Below are positions 44,661 through 54,426 of a DNA stretch of 64,000 bases, one piece after another. Each line of letters begins with the position of its first letter. Position 1 is the first letter of the stretch. A program made the position numbers and the translations under genes. The DNA lies in NCBI RefSeq assembly GCF_024228315.1, contig NZ_CP100455.1, positions 496,001-560,000 of the forward strand. Direction: 5' to 3'. The notes beneath the pieces were generated by a model that saw only the letters and a program-made list of their open reading frames with translations, did no database searches and was not told the origin of the DNA. The DNA comes from Halomarina pelagica (lineage in GTDB: Archaea; Halobacteriota; Halobacteria; Halobacteriales; Haloarculaceae).

Positions 44661-47371
44661 TCGCGTACGATGGTTTCGAGGAGGTCGTTCATAAGTACCG
44701 TTGCCGTCGGGTGGTCGCCGTAGCCGTCGGCGAGTCGGAACGTGCAGGCGGTGATCGTTCCGGCCCCCAGGTCGCGCGTCGCGAGCGGCGTCGCCTCGTT
44801 GACGAGCCAGCCCTCGACGTATCCCACGTGTACCTCGTCGGTCGCCTCGAGATCCGTCGCGACCGCGTAGGGGTAGAGTCCGTCGAACGCCCATCCGAGA
44901 CGGCGGTCGACGGTCAGATCGGCCACCAGCGCCGAGTCGCCGTAGAGCAGCGACGAGACGAGGTTCCAGCTCTCCGTGGCCGGAAGCTCGCGGAACTCGA
45001 AGGGGCTCCCGTCGGTCATCGAGCCGTCGGCGTCGGGGACGAGGAGGACCGCGCCGCCCTCCTCGGCGAACGCCCGGACGGAGTCGTCCAGCTCCGTGAC
45101 GATGGCGACGTCGACGTCCCCGTCGAGGTCGTGCTGAACGTCGACGCCGTTGTCCGCGGCCGCCATCTGCGGGCTTATCGCGCCGCGGACGAACGCCGCG
45201 ACGCCGTCGCCGTCGAACTCGCGCTCGGCGACCCAGAGTCGCTCGGTCGAGGTAACCTCTCCGGCGGGCGTTTCGAGCGAGACCGTCAGCTCGTCCGACG
45301 CGACGCCGGTCACGTCCGCGGTGACGGCGAACGCCTCGTCGATGCGCGTCACGCTCGCGGGATCGGCGGTGACCGCGACGGTCCCGGACCGGCCGAACGC
45401 CTCCCACGAGAGGTCGGCGTCGATCGGGTCGGCGGCGTCGTTGACCACGACGACGTCGACCGGGACGTCCTCCCCGCTCCAGGCCGAGCGCGCGTGCGGT
45501 TCGAGCCGGACCATCACCGGCCCGTTCACCGCGGCGAACGCATCACAGAACGCCTTCTCCTCGCGGTGGTAGTCGAGTAGCCCGTTGAACTCCCACTCGA
45601 TGTCCGAGAACTCGGTGATGACGTAGCCCGCGACGTCCTCGCGGGTTCTCATCTGTCCGATGACGTCGGCCACGGAGACGAACTCCCGCTCCTGCCAGAC
45701 GGACGCGAGGTCCTCGAATCCGTCGAAGACCGTCGAGAGGTGGGAGTCCTCGTAGCGCTCGTCCACCCCCGCGGGGCGCTTGATGGGGTCGTCGAAGAAC
45801 TCGTGGTCGAACCACGGCGGCTCGCCGCCGTACCGCTCCCTGAGCGCGTCGACGTCGCACAACCCCCACGTGCCGAACTCGGAGACGACGATCGGCGCCT
45901 CCGACGGGTCGGTCTCGGTCGCGGCGTAGTTGTCCGCCGGGTGGGTGAGGACGTGGTCGAGGTCGTCCGCCCACGCGTCCGCGCGGTCGGGGCTGACGAA
46001 GTACCGGTGGTAGTCGTTGACGTCGGTGGCGACGTGCGCCCACCCGGAGTTGTCGCAGACGGGACGCGTCGGGTCCCACTCGCGGACGGTCTCGTACAGC
46101 TCCACGAGGTACGCCTGTTTCTCCTCGTCGGTCCAGAGGCTCGTCTCCTCGTCGAGACCCTGCGGGTTCCCGATCCCCCACTCCTCGTTGTAGAGGCTCC
46201 AGAGAACCACGCTCGGGGAGTTGTAGTCGCGCTCGACGAACCCTCGCAGTTGCTCGCGGACCTCCCGCTTCGAGCGCTCCGTGCAGACCGTCGGGTTCGC
46301 CGGTTCCTCCCAGACGAGGATGCCGAGCCTGTCGGCCGCCTCGACGAAGTCGGGGTGCGCGGGCTTGATGTGCTTTCGGAGCAGGTTGAACCCGAGTTCC
46401 TTCGCGATCCGGATCTCGCGCTCGAAGAGGTCGTCCTCGAAGGGACGATAGAGCGTCCCGGGGTAGTAGCCCTGGTCGAGCGCGCCGCGGAGCCGTATCG
46501 GCTCGCCGTTGAGGAGGAACCGGTCCCCGGTCGTCTCGAAGCTCCGCATGCCGAAGTAGTCCTCGTAGCGGTCGACGGTCTCGCCGTCGGCGCGGAGGCG
46601 GACCGTGAGGTCGTAGAGGTGCGGGGTCTCGGGCGTCCAGTAGACCGGATCGTCGATGTCGAGTTCGACGCGCGCCGAGCCGTCGGCGTCGAGTTCGGTC
46701 GTCGCCTCGGCGACGGTCTCTCCGTCGGTCGCGGCGGCGACGACAGCCGTCACGTCCCGTCGCCCGTCCGCGATCTCGACCGCTAGCTCGACTTCCGCCG
46801 CGTCCGTCTCGAGGTTCGGCGTGACGCGCGCGCTCGTCGTCCGCGTCCCGGGCCGCGTCCGGAGCGAGACGTCCCCCCAGATACCGCTCACGCGGGTGTA
46901 CCAGGGAGCGCCCTGTTTGCCGTGCGGGATCTCAGAGACGTCCTCGGGGTCCTCGACACGCACGACGACGGTGCTCTCGCCCCCGCCGGACTCGTCCGTG
47001 ACGTCGAACTCGAACGGGAGGTAGCCGCCGCGGTGCGTCCCCACCTCCTCGCCGTCGACCCAGACGGTCGCCTCGTAGTCGACCGCCCCGAACCGGAGCG
47101 CGACGCGTTCGTCACCCCCGACCTCGGAGACCTCGATCCGGCGGCGGTACCACGCGACGCCCGTGTACTCGAGGTACTCCTCCCGCTCCTGCCACGCGTG
47201 CGGTACGTCCACGGTCGTCGTCTCGGGCCAGTCAGCGTCCGGCCCGTACCAGCCGTCGCGACGCCCCTCGTCGTCGGGGTCGAGCGCGAACTCCCACGGT
47301 CCGTTCATCGATCGTTCGGTTCGATACGACTGTGCGTCTGTCCGTTCCCGGGTTCGATCTAGTTCGTTCAT
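44657..47371 (-). CDS. GH2 family glycosidase (beta-galactosidase/beta-glucuronidase type)
   Basis: 904 residues from the ATG at 47371; longer open frame upstream is rejected because it is Arg-rich and overlaps the YesL-like gene. Domains in order: jelly-roll sugar-binding (about 20-175), immunoglobulin-like (180-275), TIM barrel (280-610) with acid/base E396 in LYNEEWG and nucleophile E498 in VVSEFGTWG, then extra C-terminal domains. No signal peptide, so it is cytoplasmic and acts on imported oligosaccharides. Coupling to galactonate dehydratase favours beta-galactosidase activity. Confidence 0.9.
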   Translation of the reverse strand: MNELDRTRERTDAQSYRTERSMNGPWEFALDPDDEGRRDGWYGPDADWPETTTVDVPHAWQEREEYLEYTGVAWYRRRIEVSEVGGDERVALRFGAVDYEATVWVDGEEVGTHRGGYLPFEFDVTDESGGGESTVVVRVEDPEDVSEIPHGKQGAPWYTRVSGIWGDVSLRTRPGTRTTSARVTPNLETDAAEVELAVEIADGRRDVTAVVAAATDGETVAEATTELDADGSARVELDIDDPVYWTPETPHLYDLTVRLRADGETVDRYEDYFGMRSFETTGDRFLLNGEPIRLRGALDQGYYPGTLYRPFEDDLFEREIRIAKELGFNLLRKHIKPAHPDFVEAADRLGILVWEEPANPTVCTERSKREVREQLRGFVERDYNSPSVVLWSLYNEEWGIGNPQGLDEETSLWTDEEKQAYLVELYETVREWDPTRPVCDNSGWAHVATDVNDYHRYFVSPDRADAWADDLDHVLTHPADNYAATETDPSEAPIVVSEFGTWGLCDVDALRERYGGEPPWFDHEFFDDPIKRPAGVDERYEDSHLSTVFDGFEDLASVWQEREFVSVADVIGQMRTREDVAGYVITEFSDIEWEFNGLLDYHREEKAFCDAFAAVNGPVMVRLEPHARSAWSGEDVPVDVVVVNDAADPIDADLSWEAFGRSGTVAVTADPASVTRIDEAFAVTADVTGVASDELTVSLETPAGEVTSTERLWVAEREFDGDGVAAFVRGAISPQMAAADNGVDVQHDLDGDVDVAIVTELDDSVRAFAEEGGAVLLVPDADGSMTDGSPFEFRELPATESWNLVSSLLYGDSALVADLTVDRRLGWAFDGLYPYAVATDLEATDEVHVGYVEGWLVNEATPLATRDLGAGTITACTFRLADGYGDHPTATVLMNDLLETIVRE

Positions 47372-47415
47372 GTAGTGTCCTCGGAGAGTCGTTCGTTCAC
47401 GTGCTGTCCTCAGAG
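47362..47415. repeat. Duplicated 25-bp translation-initiation region before the GH2 gene
   Basis: Plus-strand 47362-47386 and 47391-47415 are 25-bp copies with four differences (period 29). Read on the reverse strand, each contains GAGGACA followed by a start codon and AACGAAC. The upstream copy therefore starts a 10-codon ORF at the GTG at 47400 whose TGA (47370-47368) overlaps the GH2 ATG. Confidence 0.6.
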
Positions 47416-48081
47416 TTCGGTCGGCAGGCGATTCGAGTGGCGGACGATGCCCGCGGTCCCGCGCTCGTCTCCCGCGTCCTCCCGATCGAAGTCGAAGAGG
47501 AACAGGTGCAGCGAGAAGGCGACCGCGGGAAACAGCAGGACGAACCCGACGGTGAGCGCGACGGTCGCGACGAGTACGGTCAGGGTCAGGAGCGCCGTCG
47601 TGAGCGCGAGCGTCGGATGTCCCGTGACCTGTGTGCGGCCGAACCGGAGCGCCTCGACGACCGTCGCGCCGTCGGAGAGCGACACGAACGCCGGCACGAG
47701 CACGAGCACCGCGTACAGGGCGGCGTAGGCGCACGCGACGGTGAGCGCGGCGCTCAGCGCGGTTCCCGACGCGAGGTAGTCGCCCGCGTACAGGCCGGCG
47801 GCCAGCGCGGGGACGATCGGTAGCGCGCCGAGCAACAGCGCGTGAACGCCGTTCGCCCGCAGCCGTTCGGCGACGGTCCCGCGATCGACTCGTCCCGTCT
47901 CGCGCAGCGACCGTATCGCCGCGTACGCGCCGAGGGTCGCCGGGCCGATCGTGACGAGCGGGAGGGAGGCGACGAACCACGCCACGCTCACGCCGACGAG
48001 CGCGGCGGCGTGGCGGTAGACGAACCGCCCCGTCTCGCTGAGGGCCGACCGAAGCCGCGCGAGATCGGAGTCGCCGGTCAT
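47410..48081 (-). CDS. YesL-like (DUF624) membrane protein
   Basis: 223 residues with about five hydrophobic segments. GRFVYRHAAALVGVSVAWFVASLPLVTIGPATLGAY near the N-terminus matches the DUF624/YesL pattern (W followed by LP and GPA). YesL proteins accompany CUT1 importers in bacterial pectin and oligosaccharide loci; their function is unknown. The ATG overlaps the permease stop (ATGA), so it is translated with the importer. Confidence 0.75.
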   Translation of the reverse strand: MTGDSDLARLRSALSETGRFVYRHAAALVGVSVAWFVASLPLVTIGPATLGAYAAIRSLRETGRVDRGTVAERLRANGVHALLLGALPIVPALAAGLYAGDYLASGTALSAALTVACAYAALYAVLVLVPAFVSLSDGATVVEALRFGRTQVTGHPTLALTTALLTLTVLVATVALTVGFVLLFPAVAFSLHLFLFDFDREDAGDERGTAGIVRHSNRLPTEL

Positions 48082-48938
48082 CCGGTCGTCCCCTGGATCT
48101 GCACCGCGTCGATCAGGTAGTCCTGCAGCAGCAGGAACACCACGAACAGCGGGAGCGACGCGATGAGCGTCGCCGCCATCGTCAGCCCCGGCTGGAAGAC
48201 GTTCGTGCTGGTGAGCGTCACCAGCCCGATGGCGAGCGTGTACGATCCCTCCGACTGCAACACGAGCAGCGGCCAGAGGAACTGGTTCCACGTCGTGACG
48301 AACGTGAACAGCGCGAGCGCCGTCAGCGGCGACTTCATCAGCGGGAGCAGGATCCGCAGGTAGATCTGGAGCGACGAGAAGCCGTCCAGCCGCGCCGCCT
48401 CCTCGATCTCGTCGGGGAAGTCCCGGAAGAACTGTACCAGGAGGAAGACCCCGAGCGGTCCCGCCGTCAGGGGGAGGACGACCCCCCAGTAGCTGCTGAG
48501 GAGGCCGAGATCGGCGACGAGCGTGTAGAGCGGCACGATATTGACGTACGCCGGCACCATGAAGCTCGCGACGATGACCGTCAGCACGACGTTCTTCCCC
48601 GGCCAGTCGAGGCGGGTGAGCGAGAACGCGATGAGCGAGTCGAACACGAGCACGATCACCGTCGTCGCGGTCGCGATCAGGATCGTGTTGAGCATCCACG
48701 TCTCGATGATCGACCCCGCGAGCACCTGCCGGTACCACTCGAACGTGATCGTGCTCGGGATCCAGTGGGGGACCTGCGAGAACAACTGGTCTCTCGGCTT
48801 CACCGACGTGGACAGCATCCACAGGTACGGGACGACGAAGAGAAACGCCGTCCCGTACAGCGCGACGTACACGCCGGCGGTTCGGATCGATCCGACGTCG
48901 ATGCGGCCCGCGACGCTCGGTTCGCTTCGGTTACTCAT
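48078..48938 (-). CDS. CUT1 sugar ABC permease, MalG/UgpE type (system 2)
   Basis: 286 residues with six membrane segments; coupling loop EEAARLDGFSSLQIYLRILLPLMK. Its start overlaps the end of the MalF-type gene by eight bases. Partner of the 48931-49860 product. Confidence 0.93.
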   Translation of the reverse strand: MSNRSEPSVAGRIDVGSIRTAGVYVALYGTAFLFVVPYLWMLSTSVKPRDQLFSQVPHWIPSTITFEWYRQVLAGSIIETWMLNTILIATATTVIVLVFDSLIAFSLTRLDWPGKNVVLTVIVASFMVPAYVNIVPLYTLVADLGLLSSYWGVVLPLTAGPLGVFLLVQFFRDFPDEIEEAARLDGFSSLQIYLRILLPLMKSPLTALALFTFVTTWNQFLWPLLVLQSEGSYTLAIGLVTLTSTNVFQPGLTMAATLIASLPLFVVFLLLQDYLIDAVQIQGTTG

Positions 48939-49860
48939 CGTTCCTCCCGATGACGAGGTAGTTCACGAGCGAGACGCCGACGAGCACGACGAACAGGAAG
49001 TAACCGACGGTGGCGGCGTAGCCGAACTCGTGGCTCTGGAAGGCGATGTCGTACAGGTACATCACGATCGTCTCCGTCGAGTTCCCCGGTCCCCCGCCGG
49101 TCATGATGAACACCTGTCCGAACACCTGGAACGACGCGATGAACTGGACGACGGTCACGAACAACAGCGCCGGCTTCATCTGCGGCAGCGTGATGTCCCT
49201 GAGCGTGTTCCAGCTTCCGGCACCGTCGATCTTCGCGGCCTCGTACAGCCGGCCGGGGATGCTCTGGCGGGCCGAGAACAGGATGACGAAGTTGAACCCG
49301 AGCGTCCACCAGATGGTCGTCAGCGCGATGGCCGGCATCGCGAAGAGTTCCGAGTTGAGCAGATCCGGCGGGTTCGCCACGATCAGCCCGAGATAGTAGT
49401 TGAGCAGGCCGTACTGAGCGCCGTAGATCTCGAGCCAGATGAGCGTCACGACCGACACCGTCAGGATGTACGGGCTGAAGAAGACCGCGCGGAGCGCCTT
49501 CTTCCCCTTCACGTTCCGGTTGACGCCCAGCGCCAGGAACAGCGCCAGGACGACCAGCGTCGGGACGGTCAGGACGACGAAGTACACCGTGTTCTTCACC
49601 GAGGTCCAGAACAGCGGGTCCGACAGCATCCGGGCGTAGTTACCGAACCCGATGAACTCCGACTCGGAGGGGTAGATCGCGTTCCAGTCGAAGAAACTCA
49701 TGTAGAGCCCCTTCAACAGCGGATAGAGGAGGAACAGCGAGAACACCACGAGGTACGGGAGGGCGAAGAGGACGCCCTCGAGCGACTCCCGTTCGGCGTA
49801 CCCGCTCGTCACGCCCTTCAGCCGTTGGAAGCGGCCGGTGATTCGAGTTGCGATCGACAT
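48931..49860 (-). CDS. CUT1 sugar ABC permease, MalF/UgpA type (system 2)
   Basis: 309 residues with six membrane segments; coupling loop YEAAKIDGAGSWNTLRDITLPQMKP. The ATG shares one base with the stop of the binding-protein gene (TGATG), so the genes are translationally coupled. Confidence 0.93.
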   Translation of the reverse strand: MSIATRITGRFQRLKGVTSGYAERESLEGVLFALPYLVVFSLFLLYPLLKGLYMSFFDWNAIYPSESEFIGFGNYARMLSDPLFWTSVKNTVYFVVLTVPTLVVLALFLALGVNRNVKGKKALRAVFFSPYILTVSVVTLIWLEIYGAQYGLLNYYLGLIVANPPDLLNSELFAMPAIALTTIWWTLGFNFVILFSARQSIPGRLYEAAKIDGAGSWNTLRDITLPQMKPALLFVTVVQFIASFQVFGQVFIMTGGGPGNSTETIVMYLYDIAFQSHEFGYAATVGYFLFVVLVGVSLVNYLVIGRNDE

Positions 49861-51185
49861 CACGACGAGAGGATCTGGTCGACCCGTTTGGCGGCCTGCG
49901 AGATACCCTGCTTCGGCGGGACCTTCTGCGTGTAGATCTGCGAGAGGTTCTTCATGATCGGCTCCTTGTACTCCGTGACCTTCTCGTTTCGCGGTACGTA
50001 CGCGATCTCGTCGGCCTTCGCGATCTCGTAGAACGTCTTCAGCGACTTCTTCCAGACCGTCGCGTTGCGGAGTTCGTCGGCTTCGAGCGCCGACTGACTC
50101 GCCGGCAGGTGTCCCGCGACGGTGCCCCACGTCAGGCCGCCCTCCTGGGTGAGCCACTTGGCCGCGGTGACGGCGGCCTCGGAGGCCGCGTCGCTCCGCT
50201 TCGGGTTCCGCGGGATCGCGAGCGTGTGGCTGTTGGCCCACGTCGCGTTCTGCACCTTCCCGGGCTGGACGAACGGCCGGAACATGCCGTAGTCGAAGTC
50301 CTGCTGCTCGGCGACGCTGTAGTACCACGTCCCGTTCTGGAGGATCGCGAGGTCGCCGGCGCGGAACGCCTTCGTCCCGCGGTTGTTACCGATCGACGCC
50401 TTGTCCCAGTTCCACGTCCCGCTGACCTTCGCGAGGTACTCGGCCACCTCGACGCCCTTCTGGCTGTCGAACGCCGCCTTCTTTCCGTCCTCCGTCAGCA
50501 GCCGGCCGTCGAGTTGGCGGAGGCGGAGGAAGTAGTCGCGCAGCAGTTCGGTCATGCCGTACGGTGCCGGGCTGAACGCCAGCTTGCCCGTCTTCTCGAC
50601 GATGGCGTTGCAGGCGCGCTCGAACTCCTCGGCCGACTCCGGCGGTTTCTCCGGGTCGAGACCGGCCTGCTCGAAGATGTCCTTGTTGTACCAGTAGCCG
50701 GCCGGGTGCGTGTCGAGCGGGAGGGCGAGGCGCTTTCCGTCCACGTTCATCTTCTTCCAGATGGAGGAGACGTACTTGTCGCCGACGTTCGACCCGGCCA
50801 TATCGCCGAGCGGCTCGACCACGTCGGCGTACTTCGCGAGGCGCGTCGCGTGGACGACCGCCAGGTCCGGCGGGTTACCTCCGGTCAGCGCCGTGTAGAG
50901 CTTGTTGTAGTACTGATCCCAGGGGAGGCGCTGTCGCTTGATCTGGACGGAGTCGTGCTGCTCGTTGAACGTCCCGACCATCTGCTTCATCGCCTTCCCG
51001 TCCCCGCCGCCGAAGAGCGTCCAGAACTCGACGGTGGTGGTCCCGTTCTTCCCGCCGCCTCCGCCGGACTTCGTACCGCTGTTCCCGCCCATACAGCCTG
51101 CGAGTCCGGCGACGCCGGCCGCACCGGCGGTCGCCACGAAGGCGCGCCTGCCGAGGCGCGACGACCTCTCGCTATTGCTTGACAT
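49860..51185 (-). CDS. CUT1-type sugar ABC substrate-binding lipoprotein (system 2)
   Basis: 441 residues from the ATG at 51185. Tat lipoprotein signal LGRRAFVATAGAAG with lipobox LAGC near residue 30, then a Gly/Lys/Ser linker. Family 1 binding-protein features include VVHATRLAKYADVVEPL, GYWYNKDIFEQAGLDPEKPP and AILQNGTWYYS. A reverse-strand TATA (AAATTTATGT, 51212-51221) precedes it. It is the first gene of an operon running through two permeases, YesL-like, GH2 and galactonate dehydratase, so the ligand is probably a beta-galactoside. Confidence 0.92.
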   Translation of the reverse strand: MSSNSERSSRLGRRAFVATAGAAGVAGLAGCMGGNSGTKSGGGGGKNGTTTVEFWTLFGGGDGKAMKQMVGTFNEQHDSVQIKRQRLPWDQYYNKLYTALTGGNPPDLAVVHATRLAKYADVVEPLGDMAGSNVGDKYVSSIWKKMNVDGKRLALPLDTHPAGYWYNKDIFEQAGLDPEKPPESAEEFERACNAIVEKTGKLAFSPAPYGMTELLRDYFLRLRQLDGRLLTEDGKKAAFDSQKGVEVAEYLAKVSGTWNWDKASIGNNRGTKAFRAGDLAILQNGTWYYSVAEQQDFDYGMFRPFVQPGKVQNATWANSHTLAIPRNPKRSDAASEAAVTAAKWLTQEGGLTWGTVAGHLPASQSALEADELRNATVWKKSLKTFYEIAKADEIAYVPRNEKVTEYKEPIMKNLSQIYTQKVPPKQGISQAAKRVDQILSS

Positions 51186-51211
51186 ACCACTCCTACGAAT
51201 CGTGCCCATCT

Positions 51212-51297
51212 ACATAAATTTTCGCTATCGTTCGGCGGGCGGCGTCCGACGTCCGCGTCTCCGAACCGCACCGAGCGTGAGAGAGCATATATTTTTA
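51212..51297. promoter_or_regulatory. Divergent promoters between importer system 2 and its ATPase
   Basis: Reverse-strand TATA at 51212-51221 and plus-strand TATA CATATATTTTTA at 51286-51297 drive the binding-protein operon and the ATPase gene away from each other across a 144-base gap. Confidence 0.6.
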
Positions 51298-51329
51298 TGT
51301 AGGACCGTCCCTATGTGACACGCAATCCC

Positions 51330-52445
51330 ATGAGTAGCGTGAGCTTCAACGGAGTGCGGAAAGAGTACGACGGGTCCATCGTGGCGGTGGACGGGTTCAG
51401 CATGGACATCGAGGACGGGGAGTTCGTCTCCATCGTCGGGCCCTCGGGGTCCGGCAAGTCGACCCTCCTCCGGATGCTCGCCGGACTCGAGGACATCACG
51501 GACGGGGAGATCAGCATCAGCGACCGCGTCGTGAACGACGTCCCCCCGCAGAAACGGGGTATCGCGATGGTGTTCCAGAACTACGCGCTCTACCCCCACA
51601 TGACGGTTCGGAAGAACATGTCGTACGGTCTCAAACTCACGACGGACCTCCCCGACGACGAGATCGAGTCTCGCGTCGAGGAGGCCGCCGAGATGATGGG
51701 CATCGAGGAACTGCTCGACCAGCGGCCGGGGAACCTCTCGGGCGGGCAGCAGCAGCGCGTCGCGACCGGCCGCGCGATCGTCCGCGACCCGGAGGCGTTC
51801 CTGATGGACGAACCGCTCAGCAACCTCGACGCGAAGCTGAAGGTCCACATGCGGACCGAACTCCAGCGGATCCAGGAAGACCTGAACACGACGACCATCT
51901 ACGTCACCCACGACCAGGAGGAGGCGATGACGATGTCCGATCGGATCGTCGTCCTCGCCGCCGGCGCGCTCCAGCAGGTCGGGACCCCGGACGAGGTGTA
52001 TCACCAGCCGGTCAACAGGTTCGTCGCCGAGTTCATCGGGAGCCCCTCGATGAACTTCTTCGACGTCACGCTCCGCGACGCCACCCTCGTCGGGCCGTCG
52101 TTCGAGTACGCGCTCTCGGAGGAGTTCGTCGACCGCGTCGACGCGACCGACGGCGACGCGCTGATCCTGGGCGTCCGTCCCGAACACATCCACCTCGGCG
52201 ACGAGGCGGCCGGCGACAGCATCCGGGCGACCGTCGACGTCGTCGAACCGGTCGGGAGCGACAACTACGTGTACGTCACCGTCGGCGAGGACGAGTGCAT
52301 CCTCCGAACGCCGAGCGGAGTACGACCCTCGGTCGGTAGCGTCGTCGACGTCTCGTTCGACGAGTCGAGCCTCCACCTCTTCGACGCCGAGACCGACCGG
52401 AGCGTGCTCACGCGCCGGACGGACTACCTTCCCGCCTCCGACTGA
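51330..52445 (+). CDS. CUT1 importer ATPase, MalK/UgpC type (system 2)
   Basis: 371 residues from the ATG at 51330 (a GTG 15 bases upstream is possible). Walker [12 protein letters not shown], signature [14 protein letters not shown], Walker [12 protein letters not shown], switch [10 protein letters not shown], and a C-terminal TOBE-like domain ([11 protein letters not shown]). It is divergent from the transporter subunits it presumably powers. Confidence 0.94.
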   Translation: MSSVSFNGVRKEYDGSIVAVDGFSMDIEDGEFVSIVGPSGSGKSTLLRMLAGLEDITDGEISISDRVVNDVPPQKRGIAMVFQNYALYPHMTVRKNMSYGLKLTTDLPDDEIESRVEEAAEMMGIEELLDQRPGNLSGGQQQRVATGRAIVRDPEAFLMDEPLSNLDAKLKVHMRTELQRIQEDLNTTTIYVTHDQEEAMTMSDRIVVLAAGALQQVGTPDEVYHQPVNRFVAEFIGSPSMNFFDVTLRDATLVGPSFEYALSEEFVDRVDATDGDALILGVRPEHIHLGDEAAGDSIRATVDVVEPVGSDNYVYVTVGEDECILRTPSGVRPSVGSVVDVSFDESSLHLFDAETDRSVLTRRTDYLPASD

Positions 52446-53046
52446 ACGGGATAGTCCGACTCACCACTCGACCGCCTCCCGCGCTCGCTTCGCGCCGTGC
52501 CGTGCCGCGCCGTGCCCCGGTCGATCGCGCGGCGACGTGCTTCGATCACGTTTTCGGTTATCCCTCCGCAGTCCAACGGCTCGCCGCGACGGCCCGCTAT
52601 TCCGCCGAATCGGCGACGAACGGGGAACGACATCGCGTCCTCTCAGCGACGCTTCGAAATGGGAAACGCACGACCGGACGATGGGCCGGCGGTATCGCGA
52701 CGGCCCGCATCTGCTCCCTTTCGGGGGCGAACGGTCGACGTAGAACTCCCGCGACCGACAGACCGCCCCGACGACGCGAGAGGAGTGCTGCGGCGTCGTC
52801 GCCGGAGACCGCCGACGGCGGCCGGCCCCTCCGGTCTCGTTTCGCACCTTCCGCGTCGCTTCACTGGCTCCCTCCGGCCGTTTCCTCACGGGAAACGAAC
52901 CTCCCGCTCTCGACGATCGATCGCCGCGGTTCGTGGTCCGTAGGGGGGAGCGCGACACGACGGGCGGCGCGAACGCGTCCGTCGCTCCCCGACCTCCCGT
53001 TCTCGTTCGAAGTAGGAAACATTATGATCGATGATGCGGATAGTAC
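52446..53046. other. Intergenic region upstream of an IclR gene
   Basis: Six hundred GC-rich bases without a supported gene; the frames are Arg/Pro-rich. A GCCGTGCC motif is repeated near 52494-52516. The promoter of the next gene lies at the right end (ATTATG at 53021-53026, about 27 bases from the start). Confidence 0.5.
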
Positions 53047-53787
53047 ATGATCGTGACTACAGATGACGCGCACGTGATCCAGACCGTGGTGAAGGCGTTT
53101 CGGATCGTGGAGGCGCTGAGAACGCTCGAACGAGCCGGAGTGACGGAACTCGCGACGCGTCTGGGCTACTCGAAGAGTTCCGTCTACAAACACCTCGACA
53201 CGCTCTACCGGGTCGGCTACGTGAACAAGGCGGACTCGAAGTACTCCCTCAGCCTCAGATTTTTCGATCTGGGAAACGAAGTCCGTCGGCGGCAGACGCT
53301 GTTCGAGATCGCGAAACCGTACGTGGACAACCTGGCTCGCACGACCGGCGAATCGGTGGCGCTCGCGGTCCCGGAGCGCGACGAGGTCGTGAACGTCTAC
53401 TGCGCTCACGGAGGGGGATCGAAGGCGCTGGAGGAAGGCGAACGAAGGCCCATGGTCGAATCGACGGCGGGGAAGGCGATCCTCGCCTTCAGCTCACCGC
53501 TCGGCACGGACACGCTCTGTGCCGACATCTCGGTGGAGATCGACGACGAACTGCGGACGGAACTCGGTAGGGTTCGCGATCAACGGCTCGCGATCGATCG
53601 GAGTAGCACCGAACAGGGCGTCAACGCGGTCGCGGTCCCGATCCGGAACGCCGACGACCGCGCCCTGGGGGCGATCTGCGTCTGCGGATCCGCGGCTAGC
53701 CTGTCGGGGAAGCGCCTCGAGGAAGACATCGCCGGTCTCCTGGTGAGTTCGAGCAAGGGAGTAGAGGTCGAACTGCTGAAACGGTGA
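53047..53787 (+). CDS. IclR family transcriptional regulator
   Basis: 246 residues: winged helix (VTELATRLGYSKSSVYKHLDTLYR) and effector domain (STAGKAILAF, VNAVAVPIRNADDRALGAICV). Its promoter predicts a leaderless message. It follows the galactoside importer locus and may control it. Confidence 0.93.
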   Translation: MIVTTDDAHVIQTVVKAFRIVEALRTLERAGVTELATRLGYSKSSVYKHLDTLYRVGYVNKADSKYSLSLRFFDLGNEVRRRQTLFEIAKPYVDNLARTTGESVALAVPERDEVVNVYCAHGGGSKALEEGERRPMVESTAGKAILAFSSPLGTDTLCADISVEIDDELRTELGRVRDQRLAIDRSSTEQGVNAVAVPIRNADDRALGAICVCGSAASLSGKRLEEDIAGLLVSSSKGVEVELLKR

Positions 53788-54426
53788 GCGATCGTGCGCG
53801 CTCGCCCGGAACTGAACCGGTCGGCAGATAACGAACGTAGCTCTGTTATCGCCGAGGCGGTATAGTCGATGTACGTCCGTCCGATCGTCCAGCACCGGGG
53901 ACCGGACGCGCTCCCGCCGCATCACTGTTAAGCATGCCTAAACGTCCCTGCGTCCAGAACTCCCGGCGAAACGCCCCGTCGGTCTCACGACGCAAACTCC
54001 CCGGAAGCGCGTCCAGTCTCTCGAAACCGGGCCCCCTCGCACGACGGGCGCCGCCCGGTCGTCCGTGACGGATGTGCACGCGCTCCTCGCTCCCCGCCGC
54101 GCGAACGAGCGCGTGACCGACCGCCCCGTCGCGTGAGCCGTCGTGTCATCGACCCACCTCGAAATAACGCGTGTATCGTTGTTATTGCCATCCGCACGAT
54201 CGCTCCGCGGGCCGCGCGTCGAACGTCGCAGATCGCCGAATTCGTGGCGTTCGAGCGCGATCTGTCGAGTCGGCGATCGCGCTATTCCGATTACCAGTAC
54301 CGTCGTCGTTCTCGTTGGAGGCGAGTCTCCCCTCGGCCCGGACGCGTCGGTATCGACGGGCGCGTCGGGACGGGGGAGCCGACGTACCGCATCGGGAGAA
54401 TTGCGTTTAGCGTCGCCAAACGGGGA
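53788..54426. other. Gene-free region between two IclR genes, with two matching dyads
   Basis: No gene is supported across about 640 bases. Two dyads share the layout RATAAC-N12-GTTATY: GATAAC 53827-53832 with GTTATC 53845-53850, and AATAAC 54163-54168 with GTTATT 54181-54186. The flanking genes converge here, so ordinary promoters are not expected. Confidence 0.5.

Noticed and set aside
47372-47980. N-terminal extension of the GH2 frame to 1107 residues
   Set aside because: Arg-rich and antisense-like in composition, overlapping the YesL-like gene in another frame; GH2 domain starts just after the ATG at 47371.
52494-52516. GCCGTGCC repeats after the second CUT1 ATPase
   Set aside because: Short, imperfect and in very GC-rich DNA; not distinguishable from chance.
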